64,000 nt of DNA from Endozoicomonas sp. 4G (lineage in GTDB: Bacteria; Pseudomonadota; Gammaproteobacteria; Pseudomonadales; Endozoicomonadaceae), in assembly GCF_023822025.1 (NCBI RefSeq), contig NZ_CP082909.1:5004001-5068000 (forward strand). The letters run 5' to 3'. A program made the position numbers and the translations under genes. Positions 53,952-62,305 of this stretch are shown here, in pieces. The notes under the pieces are model-generated. The model worked only from the letters and a program-made list of their open reading frames with translations. It did no database searches and had not been told where the DNA came from. Position 1 is the first letter of the stretch, and each line of letters starts with the position of its first letter.

Positions 53952-54797
53952 TTACTCTGTAGTCACAAAGTAAAGAGCTTTTCCTTTTTCAAAAACAATA
54001 GGCACGGGGTTTTTTTGTTTATTATCCATTTCTATCATTTTTGGGGCTAGATATATAAAAGCCCAGTCGGGTAAATAGCTACTTGCTGATTCCACAATCT
54101 CGAATTCATTGAAATTGCTATTTTTATTTTTCTTAAATCTGAATCTAGTGTTGTTTATATTTCCAGCACTAAAATGAAAACTCGGATAAGTTTCTTTACC
54201 TATAAAAGAGGGAGGGTTTTCTAATTCATAATCATCTACGTATAATGTTAGTGAGCAAAATTTTTGATTATTTGTTATAGTTTCTGGGCTTGGGCATTTT
54301 AATTTATCATTTATAAAACTTAAAACTAATATGCTTTTATCATTAGAATAGTGTTTTATGACCTCGAATCCTCTATCTGCTAACGCATGTTCAAAAGCTT
54401 TTTCAAGTTCATTCATAAATGCCTTCTTTGGATCTTTACCTTGAGCAAAATCTTCAGGCATCCAGCCAAAAATACTGTTTCTGGCAGCAGCATCTTCAGG
54501 AGCCAGAACAGTAGCCAATAGGTTGAGTCCGGCAGTATTGAGACCGCTAAGGCCAGGCAGCGGAGCCCCAAACCCTGATAGCGCAAAACTGAGGTCAGCG
54601 GCATCACTCTTCATAAGGGTGTTCACTGTATCTTGAGGTAGCTTGGTATCTTTCAGTGTCGAGCCAATGCCTGCTGCATTCACAAGATTGAGAGCACGGG
54701 ATTTCTCAGGGTTGTATGTTATTGGCTTCTGGGTCGAGGCACAGCCTGTCAAGGCCACTGCAATCGAGATCAGAATCATTTGTCCAATTTTTTTCAT
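53952..54797 (-). CDS. lipoprotein of unknown function
   Basis: 281 residues from the ATG at 54797, with AGGAGA upstream. The signal peptide ends in lipobox ALTGC (Cys19), so it is lipid-anchored. The middle (SFALSGFGAPLPGLSGLN) is Gly/Leu-rich; the rest is mixed with Cys about 30 residues apart. I recognise no family. The gene body from 53990 to 54370 is much more AT-rich than its neighbours, suggesting foreign origin. A longer reading to 54926 is not supported. The 190 bases between the IS3 element and its stop hold nothing clear. Confidence 0.75.
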   Translation of the reverse strand: MKKIGQMILISIAVALTGCASTQKPITYNPEKSRALNLVNAAGIGSTLKDTKLPQDTVNTLMKSDAADLSFALSGFGAPLPGLSGLNTAGLNLLATVLAPEDAAARNSIFGWMPEDFAQGKDPKKAFMNELEKAFEHALADRGFEVIKHYSNDKSILVLSFINDKLKCPSPETITNNQKFCSLTLYVDDYELENPPSFIGKETYPSFHFSAGNINNTRFRFKKNKNSNFNEFEIVESASSYLPDWAFIYLAPKMIEMDNKQKNPVPIVFEKGKALYFVTTE

Positions 54798-54956
54798 GGT
54801 AAGAGTCTCCTGCAATTTTGTTGTTCTAATCCTACTGTCCATCTTACAGGCACAAAGCAACATGCAAGTCCAGTAAGCCAATGATAGATAAAAAAATAAC
54901 TGAAAAGAACAGGTCCATAAAATCATTAGTAGAAAAGACTGACTACTAACTCGCAG

Positions 54957-55523
54957 TCAGCTTAAGGTCAGTTTTTCTGCCAGAGTGGCAACGCGAATAC
55001 CCAGCAGTTCAGCTGTTTTATAATCAGCAGGATCCAGTTTTCCCTTTTCAGTTTGGGCAATCAGGCCCTGGCTGGCTCCCAGTCTGTTGATATGCTCAGA
55101 ACGGCGGGCATCAACACCTGTCCAATGCATACCATGCTGGGCAGCAAAGGTTTGAAGGTATTGAATGGTTGCAAGCTGCTCACCGCTGGGGCAGCTACCC
55201 ACGGTAAATCCGGCAGCCACTTTGTCGAGCCATTCTCTTCTGACGTACCACGGGTTACTGGTAGCATCCGCAAAAGCCTTGAACTGTGCAGTCACTCCTC
55301 CCATATAGGTCGGTGTACCGAATACAATCCCCTGAGACTCAGTCAGTGCTGTCATCACCTCATGGTTTGTATAACGACCCTCATAAATATCCTTACCGGA
55401 GATTTTTATCAGCGCCGCTTCCGAACGTGTTACTGCGTTAACCCCTTTAGCAATGGACTCTGCAAGCTGCTCAGTGGTACCTGAAGCTGAATAATACACG
55501 ACAGAAATTTTATTCTTTTTCAC
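54957..55523 (-). CDS. flavodoxin-fold NAD(P)H:quinone oxidoreductase, WrbA-like
   Basis: 188 residues. FMN phosphate loop YYSASGTTEQLAESI (residues 10-24), then GTPTYMGGVTAQFKAFAD near 69 and TVGSCPSGEQLATIQYLQTF near 107. It is close to the flavodoxin family that reduces quinones by two electrons. It lies 14 bases downstream of the VOC gene, so the two are probably one transcript facing the SufR-like regulator. A truncated duplicate lies at 50549-51108. Confidence 0.87.
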   Translation of the reverse strand: MKKNKISVVYYSASGTTEQLAESIAKGVNAVTRSEAALIKISGKDIYEGRYTNHEVMTALTESQGIVFGTPTYMGGVTAQFKAFADATSNPWYVRREWLDKVAAGFTVGSCPSGEQLATIQYLQTFAAQHGMHWTGVDARRSEHINRLGASQGLIAQTEKGKLDPADYKTAELLGIRVATLAEKLTLS

Positions 55524-55537
55524 AGGTCAGCCCTGAT

Positions 55538-55948
55538 TCAATAGCTATTTCTTTTTGCAACATCTTTGGTTGAATACTCAATAAACTCCCACTCCATGCC
55601 ATTACCGTCAGAGTAGTAGTGACGTCTACGGAACTCACCCTCCTCCTGAAAGTCCGGAATCAGTTCATACCCTTCGTCTTTGAGTCTTTGATCCAATTCA
55701 TCAAGCTGCTCAACCACAAAGCCAATATGATTCACACCGAAGTGGCTGTAGTTCGGTTTAATTGCTTCACCTTCGGGGTATTCATTCAAAGCCATATAGG
55801 TTGTGTCATTGCCAAAATGTACCCAACGGCGGCCACGAAACTCTCCTTCACCCCTCACTTGAAAATCAGGAAAAGCAGCTCCCAGGATACGAGTAGCCTC
55901 ATCAATCGAAGGGACGGTGATATTGGCATGTTCAAGATAGGCATTCAT
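55538..55948 (-). CDS. VOC/glyoxalase family protein
   Basis: 136 residues with the paired beta-alpha-beta-beta-beta modules of the vicinal-oxygen-chelate fold: EHANITVPSIDEATRIL at the N-terminus and FGVNHIGFVVEQLDELDQRL in the middle, with metal-ligand-type His and Glu (EWEFIEYS). The substrate is unknown. GGAGAAG precedes the start, and a palindrome lies 13 bases upstream. Probably co-transcribed with the flavodoxin gene. Confidence 0.85.
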   Translation of the reverse strand: MNAYLEHANITVPSIDEATRILGAAFPDFQVRGEGEFRGRRWVHFGNDTTYMALNEYPEGEAIKPNYSHFGVNHIGFVVEQLDELDQRLKDEGYELIPDFQEEGEFRRRHYYSDGNGMEWEFIEYSTKDVAKRNSY

Positions 55949-55960
55949 AATCTTCTCCAG

Positions 55961-56031
55961 ATATATAAAGTTTTTTATTTATATATTCAGACTACGGCAA
56001 CCACTCTGATTTTGTAAAGCTTTTTATTTAC
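55961..56031. promoter_or_regulatory. twin operator candidates in the VOC / SufR-like divergent promoter
   Basis: Palindrome 1 at 55961-55986 has nine-base arms ATATATAAA / TTTATATAT. Palindrome 2 at 56014-56031 has arms GTAAA / TTTAC. They share a 16-base direct repeat, TAAAG(T/C)TTTTTATTTA (55966-55981 and 56015-56030). One lies next to each divergent gene, as expected if the regulator controls both. Confidence 0.55.
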
Positions 56032-56061
56032 TAATTAAGATGCCCTTCATATACTGAGGCC

Positions 56062-56691
56062 ATGAAAAATGAAAAAGCCCAAGATAAAATTCTCCAGCTC
56101 CTGAAGACGGAAGGCGCAAAAACAGCCGTGGAGCTGGGCAAAAATCTCGACATCACCAGTATGGGTGCCAGACAACATCTCGAAAGAATGGAGAAAGCGG
56201 GTCTGGTATCCAGCAAGGAAGTCAGTAGAGGAGTCGGTCGCCCCAAAAAACTCTGGCAATTAACAGAAAAGGCCCAGTCACACTTTCCTGATCGTCATGA
56301 TCAGCTCACTCTGGACATGCTGATTTCCATCAAAGATGTGTTTGGCGAGCAAGGCCTGGATGAACTGATAGAACACCGGTCGAAAGAAACAGCCCGGCAA
56401 TATCATGAAGCTCTGGGTCGGCATACTGATCTGGAAGGCAAGGTCAAAGCACTGGTCAGGGTTCGCTCCAGCGAAGGGTATATGGCAGATTACGAAACCA
56501 CCGATGAGGGGTTTATCTTTTATGAAAATCATTGCCCGATCTGCTCAGCAGCCTCGGCCTGCCAGGGATTTTGCCGTTCCGAATTAGAAGTGTTTGAAGA
56601 GCTTTTTGAGGGAATGGCAAAGGTCGAGCGTTTGGAGCATATACTTCAGGGTGCTCGTCGGTGTGCTTACGCGATTACTTTGATTTCCTGA
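56062..56691 (+). CDS. SufR-like winged-helix regulator with cysteine cluster
   Basis: 209 residues. The N-terminal winged helix (TAVELGKNLDITSMGARQHL, then GVGRPKKLWQLT) is followed by a helical region and a C-terminal cluster Cys158, 161, 167, 171 and 201. This is the COG2345/SufR type, where such cysteines bind an Fe-S cluster sensing iron or redox state. Divergence from the VOC-flavodoxin pair suggests it controls a redox or aldehyde/quinone stress response. Its end overlaps the dsbB end by 17 bases (convergent). Confidence 0.85.
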   Translation: MKNEKAQDKILQLLKTEGAKTAVELGKNLDITSMGARQHLERMEKAGLVSSKEVSRGVGRPKKLWQLTEKAQSHFPDRHDQLTLDMLISIKDVFGEQGLDELIEHRSKETARQYHEALGRHTDLEGKVKALVRVRSSEGYMADYETTDEGFIFYENHCPICSAASACQGFCRSELEVFEELFEGMAKVERLEHILQGARRCAYAITLIS

Positions 56692-57229
56692 ACAGGCTCA
56701 CCAGACAAACCACATAAGCCACTATGTAAACGCTAAAAATAAACGTCATCCAGTGAGCCATATTCATACCCAGGAATAACCAGCCATCCTGCCCGCAGAA
56801 ACCGGACGGCAGGAACATTTGAGGCCACCATTCGTACAGCGGCAGATCAAATGGGAAAGTGGGCAGAGCCTTGCAGGACATAAACAGGTCTTTAGATGAG
56901 TAGTAACCCAGCATTTTGATCGAAGCATCCAACCCGTAGGCAGCACCGGCTATCCAGATACTATATCCGAGGCCTCTTACCAGTTTGTTTCGCGGTGCCA
57001 CCAGCATGACCAGTGCCGCCAGGCCAATCAGCAATACTGCCAGACGCTGATAAACACAGAGTTCACAGGGATCCAGATACATAACGTACTGAAAATAAAA
57101 AGCCACAGACTCCAGGAAAACCGCAGTTAACAGCATGATCAGCCAGGTGGTTCTGTGATTCTGCCAGTCACGGATAGCCCCAAGCGGGTCCGCTCTAAAA
57201 TCAGTCCAGAAATGGGATAGTTTTGTCAA
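56675..57229 (-). CDS. dsbB: disulfide bond formation protein DsbB
   Basis: 184 residues with four membrane helices. Redox cysteines Cys55/Cys58 (DPCELC) and Cys119/Cys145 match the two DsbB pairs, with QR next to the first pair. It re-oxidises DsbA using ubiquinone. No dsbA is adjacent. Starts MTKLSHFWTDFRADPLGAIR. Confidence 0.94.
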   Translation of the reverse strand: MTKLSHFWTDFRADPLGAIRDWQNHRTTWLIMLLTAVFLESVAFYFQYVMYLDPCELCVYQRLAVLLIGLAALVMLVAPRNKLVRGLGYSIWIAGAAYGLDASIKMLGYYSSKDLFMSCKALPTFPFDLPLYEWWPQMFLPSGFCGQDGWLFLGMNMAHWMTFIFSVYIVAYVVCLVSLFRKSK

Positions 57230-57317
57230 AACAGTGCTTCTCTATTGTTCCGAGTCTAAGTACTCAACCACACGAAACCCAAAAGCGCCCCGGAAGCCTC
57301 TGGAATCGTCGTTGTTG

Positions 57318-58166
57318 CTAAAGGCTACCCAATACCTGCGGGTTCCAGATCTTCGACCAGTTTTGAGTAGGATCCCCCACCACCAGGAAATCAGAGTTCA
57401 GCAGACTCTCTTTGAAGTTGTAGGAAAACCGCTTGCCATCAGGGTCCAGCAGTAAACCTCCGGCACCTTCCAATACCGCCTGTGCCGCCCCGGTATCCCA
57501 CTCGGATGTGGGGCCCAGCCTTGGGTAGATATCCGCCAGCCCTTCGGCAATATGGCAACTCTTTAGGGCACTGCCGACGGGCCTTATCTCCAGATTGGGA
57601 TAGAGCGCCTTGAGCTTTTTAACAAATACCGCTGCTCTTTCAGTTCCATAGCTGCGACTACCCAGTGCCACAACCCTCTTTTCTGGCTGAAATATTCTTG
57701 GCGTAATAGTGACAGCAGGCTGATCGCCAATTTGTTTGAAAGCTCCCAGACCACGGCCACCCCAGTAGAGAGTATGTTCATCAGGAACCTGAACCACACC
57801 TAATAACGGGTAGCTTGGGCCCTCTTCTGACTTTTCCATCAGGGCAATATTCACGGTGAACTGGCCATTGCCATTGATAAACTCCTGAGTACCATCCAGA
57901 GGGTCCACCAGCCAGTAACGCTGCCACTGGCAGCGTTCGGGAAAAGCGGTATGCTCTGATTCTTCTGATAACATCGGGTACTGAACCTGCAGAGCCTTAA
58001 GGCCCTGCTCAATGACTTCATTGGCTTTGAGATCCGCCACAGTGACAGGCGTTTTGTCAGATTTATGCTGAATGTTCAGATCTGCCTGATGATACAGGGT
58101 CAGGATAGCCTCTCCGGCCTGCCGGGCAATGTGCTTTACGGACTCAATTAACTTGTCGTCAAACAT
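57318..58166 (-). CDS. cysQ: 3'(2'),5'-bisphosphate nucleotidase CysQ
   Basis: 282 residues from the ATG at 58166, chosen because GGGAG lies seven bases before it. Inositol-monophosphatase family metal motifs: SEES near residue 70, VDPLDGTQEF near 95, and the C-terminal SEWDTGAAQAVLEGAGG. It removes the 3' phosphate from PAP in sulfate assimilation. It overlaps nudE by 19 bases. The 88 bases between cysQ and dsbB hold nothing clear. Confidence 0.93.
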   Translation of the reverse strand: MFDDKLIESVKHIARQAGEAILTLYHQADLNIQHKSDKTPVTVADLKANEVIEQGLKALQVQYPMLSEESEHTAFPERCQWQRYWLVDPLDGTQEFINGNGQFTVNIALMEKSEEGPSYPLLGVVQVPDEHTLYWGGRGLGAFKQIGDQPAVTITPRIFQPEKRVVALGSRSYGTERAAVFVKKLKALYPNLEIRPVGSALKSCHIAEGLADIYPRLGPTSEWDTGAAQAVLEGAGGLLLDPDGKRFSYNFKESLLNSDFLVVGDPTQNWSKIWNPQVLGSL

Positions 58167-58732
58167 CGGGGGTCTCCCAGCCATCCGGCCTGCATTTTCT
58201 CTCTAACCAGAAACAGGGTAGCCAATGCTCTTGCTTCGGAAAAGTCTGGCCTGTCGTTTAGTTCCAGCAGACGGTCAAAAGACCACTCCACCACTTCCAG
58301 GGGCTCTGGCTCGTCACCTTCGAGCTTTTCTTCATAAAGGTCCCAGGCCACCATTGAGTGTATTGTGCTTTTCATGTAGTTGGGTGACTGGGTAAATGCA
58401 CTCAGGTACTGCCAATGACGGGCACCGTAACCCACTTCTTCCTTTAACTCACGGTTACCCCCTTCCTCCAGACTTTCCCCCGGCTCAACCAGCCCCTTGG
58501 GTAGAGTCAACTGATAGTCTTCAGTACCACCGGCATACTCGCGGATCATCAGAAAACGATGATTATCCAGCAGCGGCACCACCATGACCGCTTGATGACC
58601 CGTTCCAAAAGAGCCCAACCGTTCATAGGTTCTTTCAACACCATTGGAGAATTTGAGATCCAGTTCTTCTATCCTGAACAGACGAGTGCGTGCAATTTCA
58701 CGGCACGCTTTGATGACTGGTTTTTCTGACAT
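58148..58732 (-). CDS. nudE: ADP compounds hydrolase NudE
   Basis: 194 residues. The Nudix box is complete: GLVEPGESLEEGGNRELKEE then VGYG (near residues 79-103). NudE hydrolyses NADH, ADP-ribose and Ap-nucleotides. The nudE-cysQ pair, divergent from yrfG-hslR, is the order found near yrfE-yrfF-yrfG-hslR in enterics. Confidence 0.93.
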   Translation of the reverse strand: MSEKPVIKACREIARTRLFRIEELDLKFSNGVERTYERLGSFGTGHQAVMVVPLLDNHRFLMIREYAGGTEDYQLTLPKGLVEPGESLEEGGNRELKEEVGYGARHWQYLSAFTQSPNYMKSTIHSMVAWDLYEEKLEGDEPEPLEVVEWSFDRLLELNDRPDFSEARALATLFLVREKMQAGWLGDPRCLTTS

Positions 58733-58866
58733 GATTCCCTGCCTCCTGTTCTGCCGCTATTATAAACACCCAACCCGTTGCTTACATACGTCTATGCACG
58801 TTTACCTTAGGCCCACGATACAACACGGATGAATCGTGATGCCAAGAAAAGAAAATCGAGGTGTTT

Positions 58867-59520
58867 ATGATTAACTGGAATGCGATAGATACCGTCCTCC
58901 TCGATATGGATGGTACTCTGCTGGATCTCCATTTTGATAACTATTTCTGGATGGAACATGTGCCCGGGAAGTATGCCGAGAAGCACAGTATTACCCTTGA
59001 GCAGTCGAAAGCAGAGCTGCATCCAAGGGGCAAACAAACCTACGGCAAGCTGGAATGGTACTGTCTGGATTACTGGACCAGAGAGCTGGACCTGGATATC
59101 GTCGCCCTGAAGCACGAGATCGCTCATTTAATCCGTTTCAGGCCCGGTGCCGACACCTTTTTGCAAAATATCCGCGACCGGGGCAAAAAAGTGATCATGA
59201 TCACCAATGCTCACCGGGACAGTCTGTCGCTAAAACTGGAAAGACTCTCCATGGCCCACTATTTTGACAAACTGATCAGCTCCCACGATTACGGTTACCC
59301 CAAGGAAACCCAGGCATTCTGGCATAATCTTGAAGCTGACATAGGAACGGATAAGGAACGGGCTCTGTTTATTGATGACAGCCTTCCTGTTCTGGACTCT
59401 GCCAAAACCTATGGCATCGCTCACTTACTGGCTATCCGATATCCTGATAGCCAGCAGGGTGCCAAAGATACCGGTCAATATCAGGCTGTTGAAGATTTTC
59501 GTGAGCTTATCCATCTTTGA
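58867..59520 (+). CDS. yrfG: HAD-family GMP/IMP nucleotidase YrfG
   Basis: 217 residues from the ATG at 58867, with GAGGTG just upstream. HAD motif I is DMDGTLLDLHFDNYFW, motif II ITNAHRDSL, and motif IV LFIDDSLPVLDSA. The first motif is almost the E. coli YrfG sequence. The nucleotidase dephosphorylates IMP/GMP. Followed by hslR after 55 bases. Confidence 0.92.
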   Translation: MINWNAIDTVLLDMDGTLLDLHFDNYFWMEHVPGKYAEKHSITLEQSKAELHPRGKQTYGKLEWYCLDYWTRELDLDIVALKHEIAHLIRFRPGADTFLQNIRDRGKKVIMITNAHRDSLSLKLERLSMAHYFDKLISSHDYGYPKETQAFWHNLEADIGTDKERALFIDDSLPVLDSAKTYGIAHLLAIRYPDSQQGAKDTGQYQAVEDFRELIHL

Positions 59521-59575
59521 TCAGACTTAAAAACCAGCCTTGAAAAAACAATCCAACGAATTTTGAGAGTAATGA

Positions 59576-59998
59576 ATGGCCAAGCAAAGCAGTGCTCACA
59601 ACAAACAACCGGACAAAGTACGTCTGGACAAATGGCTCTGGGCAGCCCGATTTTACAAAACCCGTAGTATCGCCAAAGAAGCCATTGAAGGTGGCAAGGT
59701 GCACCTGAATGGCCAGCGCTGCAAGCCCGGCAAAGAGCCTAAAGTAGGCGATGAGCTGAAACTGCGTACTGGCTGGGATGAAAGGGTGGTGATTGTTCGA
59801 GAGCTCTCTGACAAACGCCAGAAAGCCGAGTTGGCACAACAACTCTACGAAGAGACCCCGGACAGTATCCAGTCTCGTGAGGCGTCAGCAGAACAACGCA
59901 AGGCTATGCGCGGTGTTATGACTCCCAGACCAGATCGCCGTCCGGACAAAAAACAGAGAAGGGATATTCTCAGGCAAAAATCCAACCTGGCAGATTAA
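59576..59998 (+). CDS. hslR: ribosome-associated heat shock protein Hsp15
   Basis: 140 residues. S4 domain KVRLDKWLWAARFYKTRSIA then GGKVHLNGQRCKPGKEPKVG (residues about 15-65), then a basic tail. Hsp15 binds free 50S subunits carrying nascent chains and helps restart stalled translation. Confidence 0.94.
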   Translation: MAKQSSAHNKQPDKVRLDKWLWAARFYKTRSIAKEAIEGGKVHLNGQRCKPGKEPKVGDELKLRTGWDERVVIVRELSDKRQKAELAQQLYEETPDSIQSREASAEQRKAMRGVMTPRPDRRPDKKQRRDILRQKSNLAD

Positions 59999-60025
59999 TG
60001 CCTGATCGTCTCGGCACTTTAAAAG

Positions 60026-60067
60026 AGACCCTTTGGTTTCGCTCGTTCTGGCGAAACCAAAGGGTCT
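60026..60067. terminator. bidirectional terminator with 17-bp stem
   Basis: AGACCCTTTGGTTTCGC and its exact complement around eight bases, between the convergent hslR and hydrolase genes. Confidence 0.85.
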
Positions 60068-60072
60068 GATGC

Positions 60073-60984
60073 TTAAATTCTTCTATTTTCTACGTCCTTT
60101 AAAAAGTCCACGAGTGCCTGACGGTAATTTTCCGGATCGTCCCACATGGAGCAGTGACTGCCATTATCACAGAGTACCAGCCTGCTGTGAGGCAGAATGG
60201 AAGCCATTTGCCTTTGATCATCCGGCGCTACGGTATCGTAGCGTCCAGCCAGTACCAGTGTTGCAGCACGAATCTCTGCCAGCTCATTCCACCGATCCCA
60301 GCCAAGCAGGTTGCCGGTGAAAACAAACTCATTATTGCCCTGCATGGTGTTATAAACACTGTGATTCTTATGATCGAAGGTCAGACTCAAAGCTTCAGGC
60401 CAGTCAGGCAGCCTGCATATGTATTTACGATAAAGATGTTCCATCAAAAGAGAGGAATACTCTTCATTATCGAGATCATTCGCTGCTTCAAGCTGCGTCA
60501 TTTTATCAAGCACTGCCAGTGGCAACTGCTCCCGAAGATGATTGATATAAGCGGTATAAGAATGAACACTGCCGGTGATACTGCCGAGAATCAGTCCTTT
60601 AAGATGCCGCTGGTACTTAAGTGCGTATTCAATGGCCCATAAACCGCCACAGCCGTGGCCAAAGAGATAAAAATCCTCCAGACCCAATGCCGTCCGAACC
60701 TGTTCGATCTCATCAATAAATCGTTCCAATTGCCAGAGTGACTTGTCTTCAGGCTGATCTGAGCACCATGAACCCAGTTGGTCATAAAAAATAACTTCCA
60801 CTCCCTGAGGAACCAGAAAAGCTTCCAGGCATTCCAGATACTCATGGGAACATCCCGGCCCACCGTGCAGTGTCAGTAACTTTAACGACCCAGAGCCCAT
60901 CTTCTGAGTCCAGACTCGATAGCCATTATCCAGTGTCACCCACTGAACACCTGGTGCGTTGTGCTTCTCTTGTTTGGTCATCAT
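60073..60984 (-). CDS. alpha/beta hydrolase, proline iminopeptidase-like (S33), nucleophile altered
   Basis: 303 residues. Family features: HGGPG oxyanion loop near residue 40, FYDQLGS near 66, acid in GRYDTVAP near 248 and His in NGSHCSMWDD near 276. The nucleophile elbow, normally GHSWGG, reads G109-H-G-C-G-G114, so the catalytic Ser is Gly and a Cys follows. A single A-to-G change (AGC to GGC) would do this. Either the enzyme is dead, or Cys112 or another residue has taken over. The rest of the fold looks intact. Confidence 0.85.
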   Translation of the reverse strand: MMTKQEKHNAPGVQWVTLDNGYRVWTQKMGSGSLKLLTLHGGPGCSHEYLECLEAFLVPQGVEVIFYDQLGSWCSDQPEDKSLWQLERFIDEIEQVRTALGLEDFYLFGHGCGGLWAIEYALKYQRHLKGLILGSITGSVHSYTAYINHLREQLPLAVLDKMTQLEAANDLDNEEYSSLLMEHLYRKYICRLPDWPEALSLTFDHKNHSVYNTMQGNNEFVFTGNLLGWDRWNELAEIRAATLVLAGRYDTVAPDDQRQMASILPHSRLVLCDNGSHCSMWDDPENYRQALVDFLKDVENRRI

Positions 60985-61135
60985 GCCTGTACACTATTTA
61001 AATTTCGCAACGGGTTCAGTGTAGGCAGTTTCTTTGAAAAAAGAGGCGATTCACGCTTTTCCCTACTACTCTTTTGTAACTGACTTTTGTCTGTGTCTTC
61101 CATCCTCTTCCTTTGTGTAGTCCGTTGTCACTGAA

Positions 61136-61155
61136 CCCCGCCCTGAAGGACGGGG
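61136..61155 (-). repeat. solo right-end-like hairpin
   Basis: On the minus strand CCCCGTCC, four bases, GGGCGGGG, followed by TTCAG. The shape and sequence resemble the right-end hairpin of TnpB element 1 but no tnpB lies nearby. It may be an orphan transposon end or just a terminator for a leftward transcript. Confidence 0.45.
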
Positions 61156-61175
61156 TATCCAGTTGAGATAAAGCG

Positions 61176-61826
61176 ATGAAAATACATACCCTACTGCTAC
61201 TGTCCATACTGTTTTCCTCTAATCAAACCCAAGCATCCTCAGCCTGTCGGGAGAATTTTGGTCCACCCGGAGACCATGTAAAACTGTTAGGAAAAGGGGT
61301 TTTGTCGGGAGACAAGCTTGAAGGAGAGCTGATTTCAGGCGTTTATGAAAAAGGCCATATGAGAATGTTTTCCGGAAAAATGACATTCACGGAAAAAGCA
61401 CCTCCCCATCGTTTATGGAGCGGAGAACTGACAGACTCCCCAGAAAACAATCTGTGCCGAGATGATAGCAGCCGCCACGCCGACACTCTCAGGCTGCAAT
61501 GGACGGACGATGCCACTGGCACTACTTTAAACCTCTATGGCTATAACCTGAGATTTGCGTATAAGTATAAGAGTTGCTACACCGGGACTTTAAACAAAAC
61601 GTCTGAACCATTGAGCTTAATGCAACTGGTCGCTTTTTGCGTTGAAAGGCATGGTGTCGGCGATCCTGATCCTGCACCAGCAATTGAGAAGCATCTCTCA
61701 TCCGATGAGGTAAAAGAAAAAGTATGCTCTGAGGAGAGACTGTTAAAAGATACCAATCTTTCAAAACAGGAGTGCCTGAAAAGCTACACAAGCAATTTCC
61801 AGGCAGATAGCAAAAGCGAGTTGTAA
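61176..61826 (+). CDS. secreted protein of unknown function
   Basis: 216 residues. Signal peptide MKIHTLLLLSILFSSNQTQA with cleavage likely after residue 20. The mature part has about seven Cys, enough for periplasmic disulfides, and an acidic C-terminus. I recognise no family. Flanking hairpins (61136-61155 and 61873-61902) and neighbouring TA debris suggest an accessory gene. No strong ribosome site is seen (GAGATAAAG). Confidence 0.7.
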   Translation: MKIHTLLLLSILFSSNQTQASSACRENFGPPGDHVKLLGKGVLSGDKLEGELISGVYEKGHMRMFSGKMTFTEKAPPHRLWSGELTDSPENNLCRDDSSRHADTLRLQWTDDATGTTLNLYGYNLRFAYKYKSCYTGTLNKTSEPLSLMQLVAFCVERHGVGDPDPAPAIEKHLSSDEVKEKVCSEERLLKDTNLSKQECLKSYTSNFQADSKSEL

Positions 61827-61872
61827 AAGGTTCGTGACGGTGTGAACCGACTGAAAGATCACTATCCTTTTT

Positions 61873-61902
61873 GACACCCTCCTCCACCTTAAAGAGGGTG
61901 TC
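61873..61902. terminator. hairpin between convergent genes
   Basis: Nine-base arms GACACCCTC / GAGGGTGTC around 12 bases. The stop codon of the dinJ-like gene lies within it. Confidence 0.7.
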
Positions 61903-62083
61903 GTAAAACCCTGGTTCCACTCCAGCTTGGGAACTCAAACGGCAGCCCTTTTCTCAGGGCAATCTGGCTGAAGTAGATATTAATAGCCTGAGAGGTCGTC
62001 AGTCCCAGTTTACGAAGTACCTCTTCAGCTTCTTCCTTTAAAGCTTCGTCGATACGCGCTCTGACGGTGGTTTCTTTGGCCAT
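61889..62083 (-). CDS. RelB/DinJ-type antitoxin, short C-terminus, orphan
   Basis: 64 residues from the ATG at 62083, with GGGAGAG upstream. ETTVRARIDEALKEEAEEVL, then LGLTTSQAINIYFSQIALRK and GLPFEF are the complete DinJ N-terminal ribbon-helix-helix. The native family continues about 20 more residues; here the end is SGTRVLRHPL, coded by the hairpin region. No YafQ/RelE toxin gene follows. It probably binds DNA but cannot neutralise a toxin in the normal way. Confidence 0.82.
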   Translation of the reverse strand: MAKETTVRARIDEALKEEAEEVLRKLGLTTSQAINIYFSQIALRKGLPFEFPSWSGTRVLRHPL

Positions 62084-62305
62084 AGTCTCTCTCCCGTGGC
62101 ACATTGCTGATTGAAACCAATAATTTCTTCCACGGTACATGAAACCGTTAGCCTGAGGATGCGTTCTTCCTGATACGCTTTCCCTGATAAGTGTTAAACT
62201 ATCTGGACTGTGTGCCTGCCTGCACATTCGCTGTCATCACGCTACAGGCACTTGCCAGTTTTTTCTCGAAACAACCCGATAACCTATTCCGGAGGAGTCA
62301 AGTTC

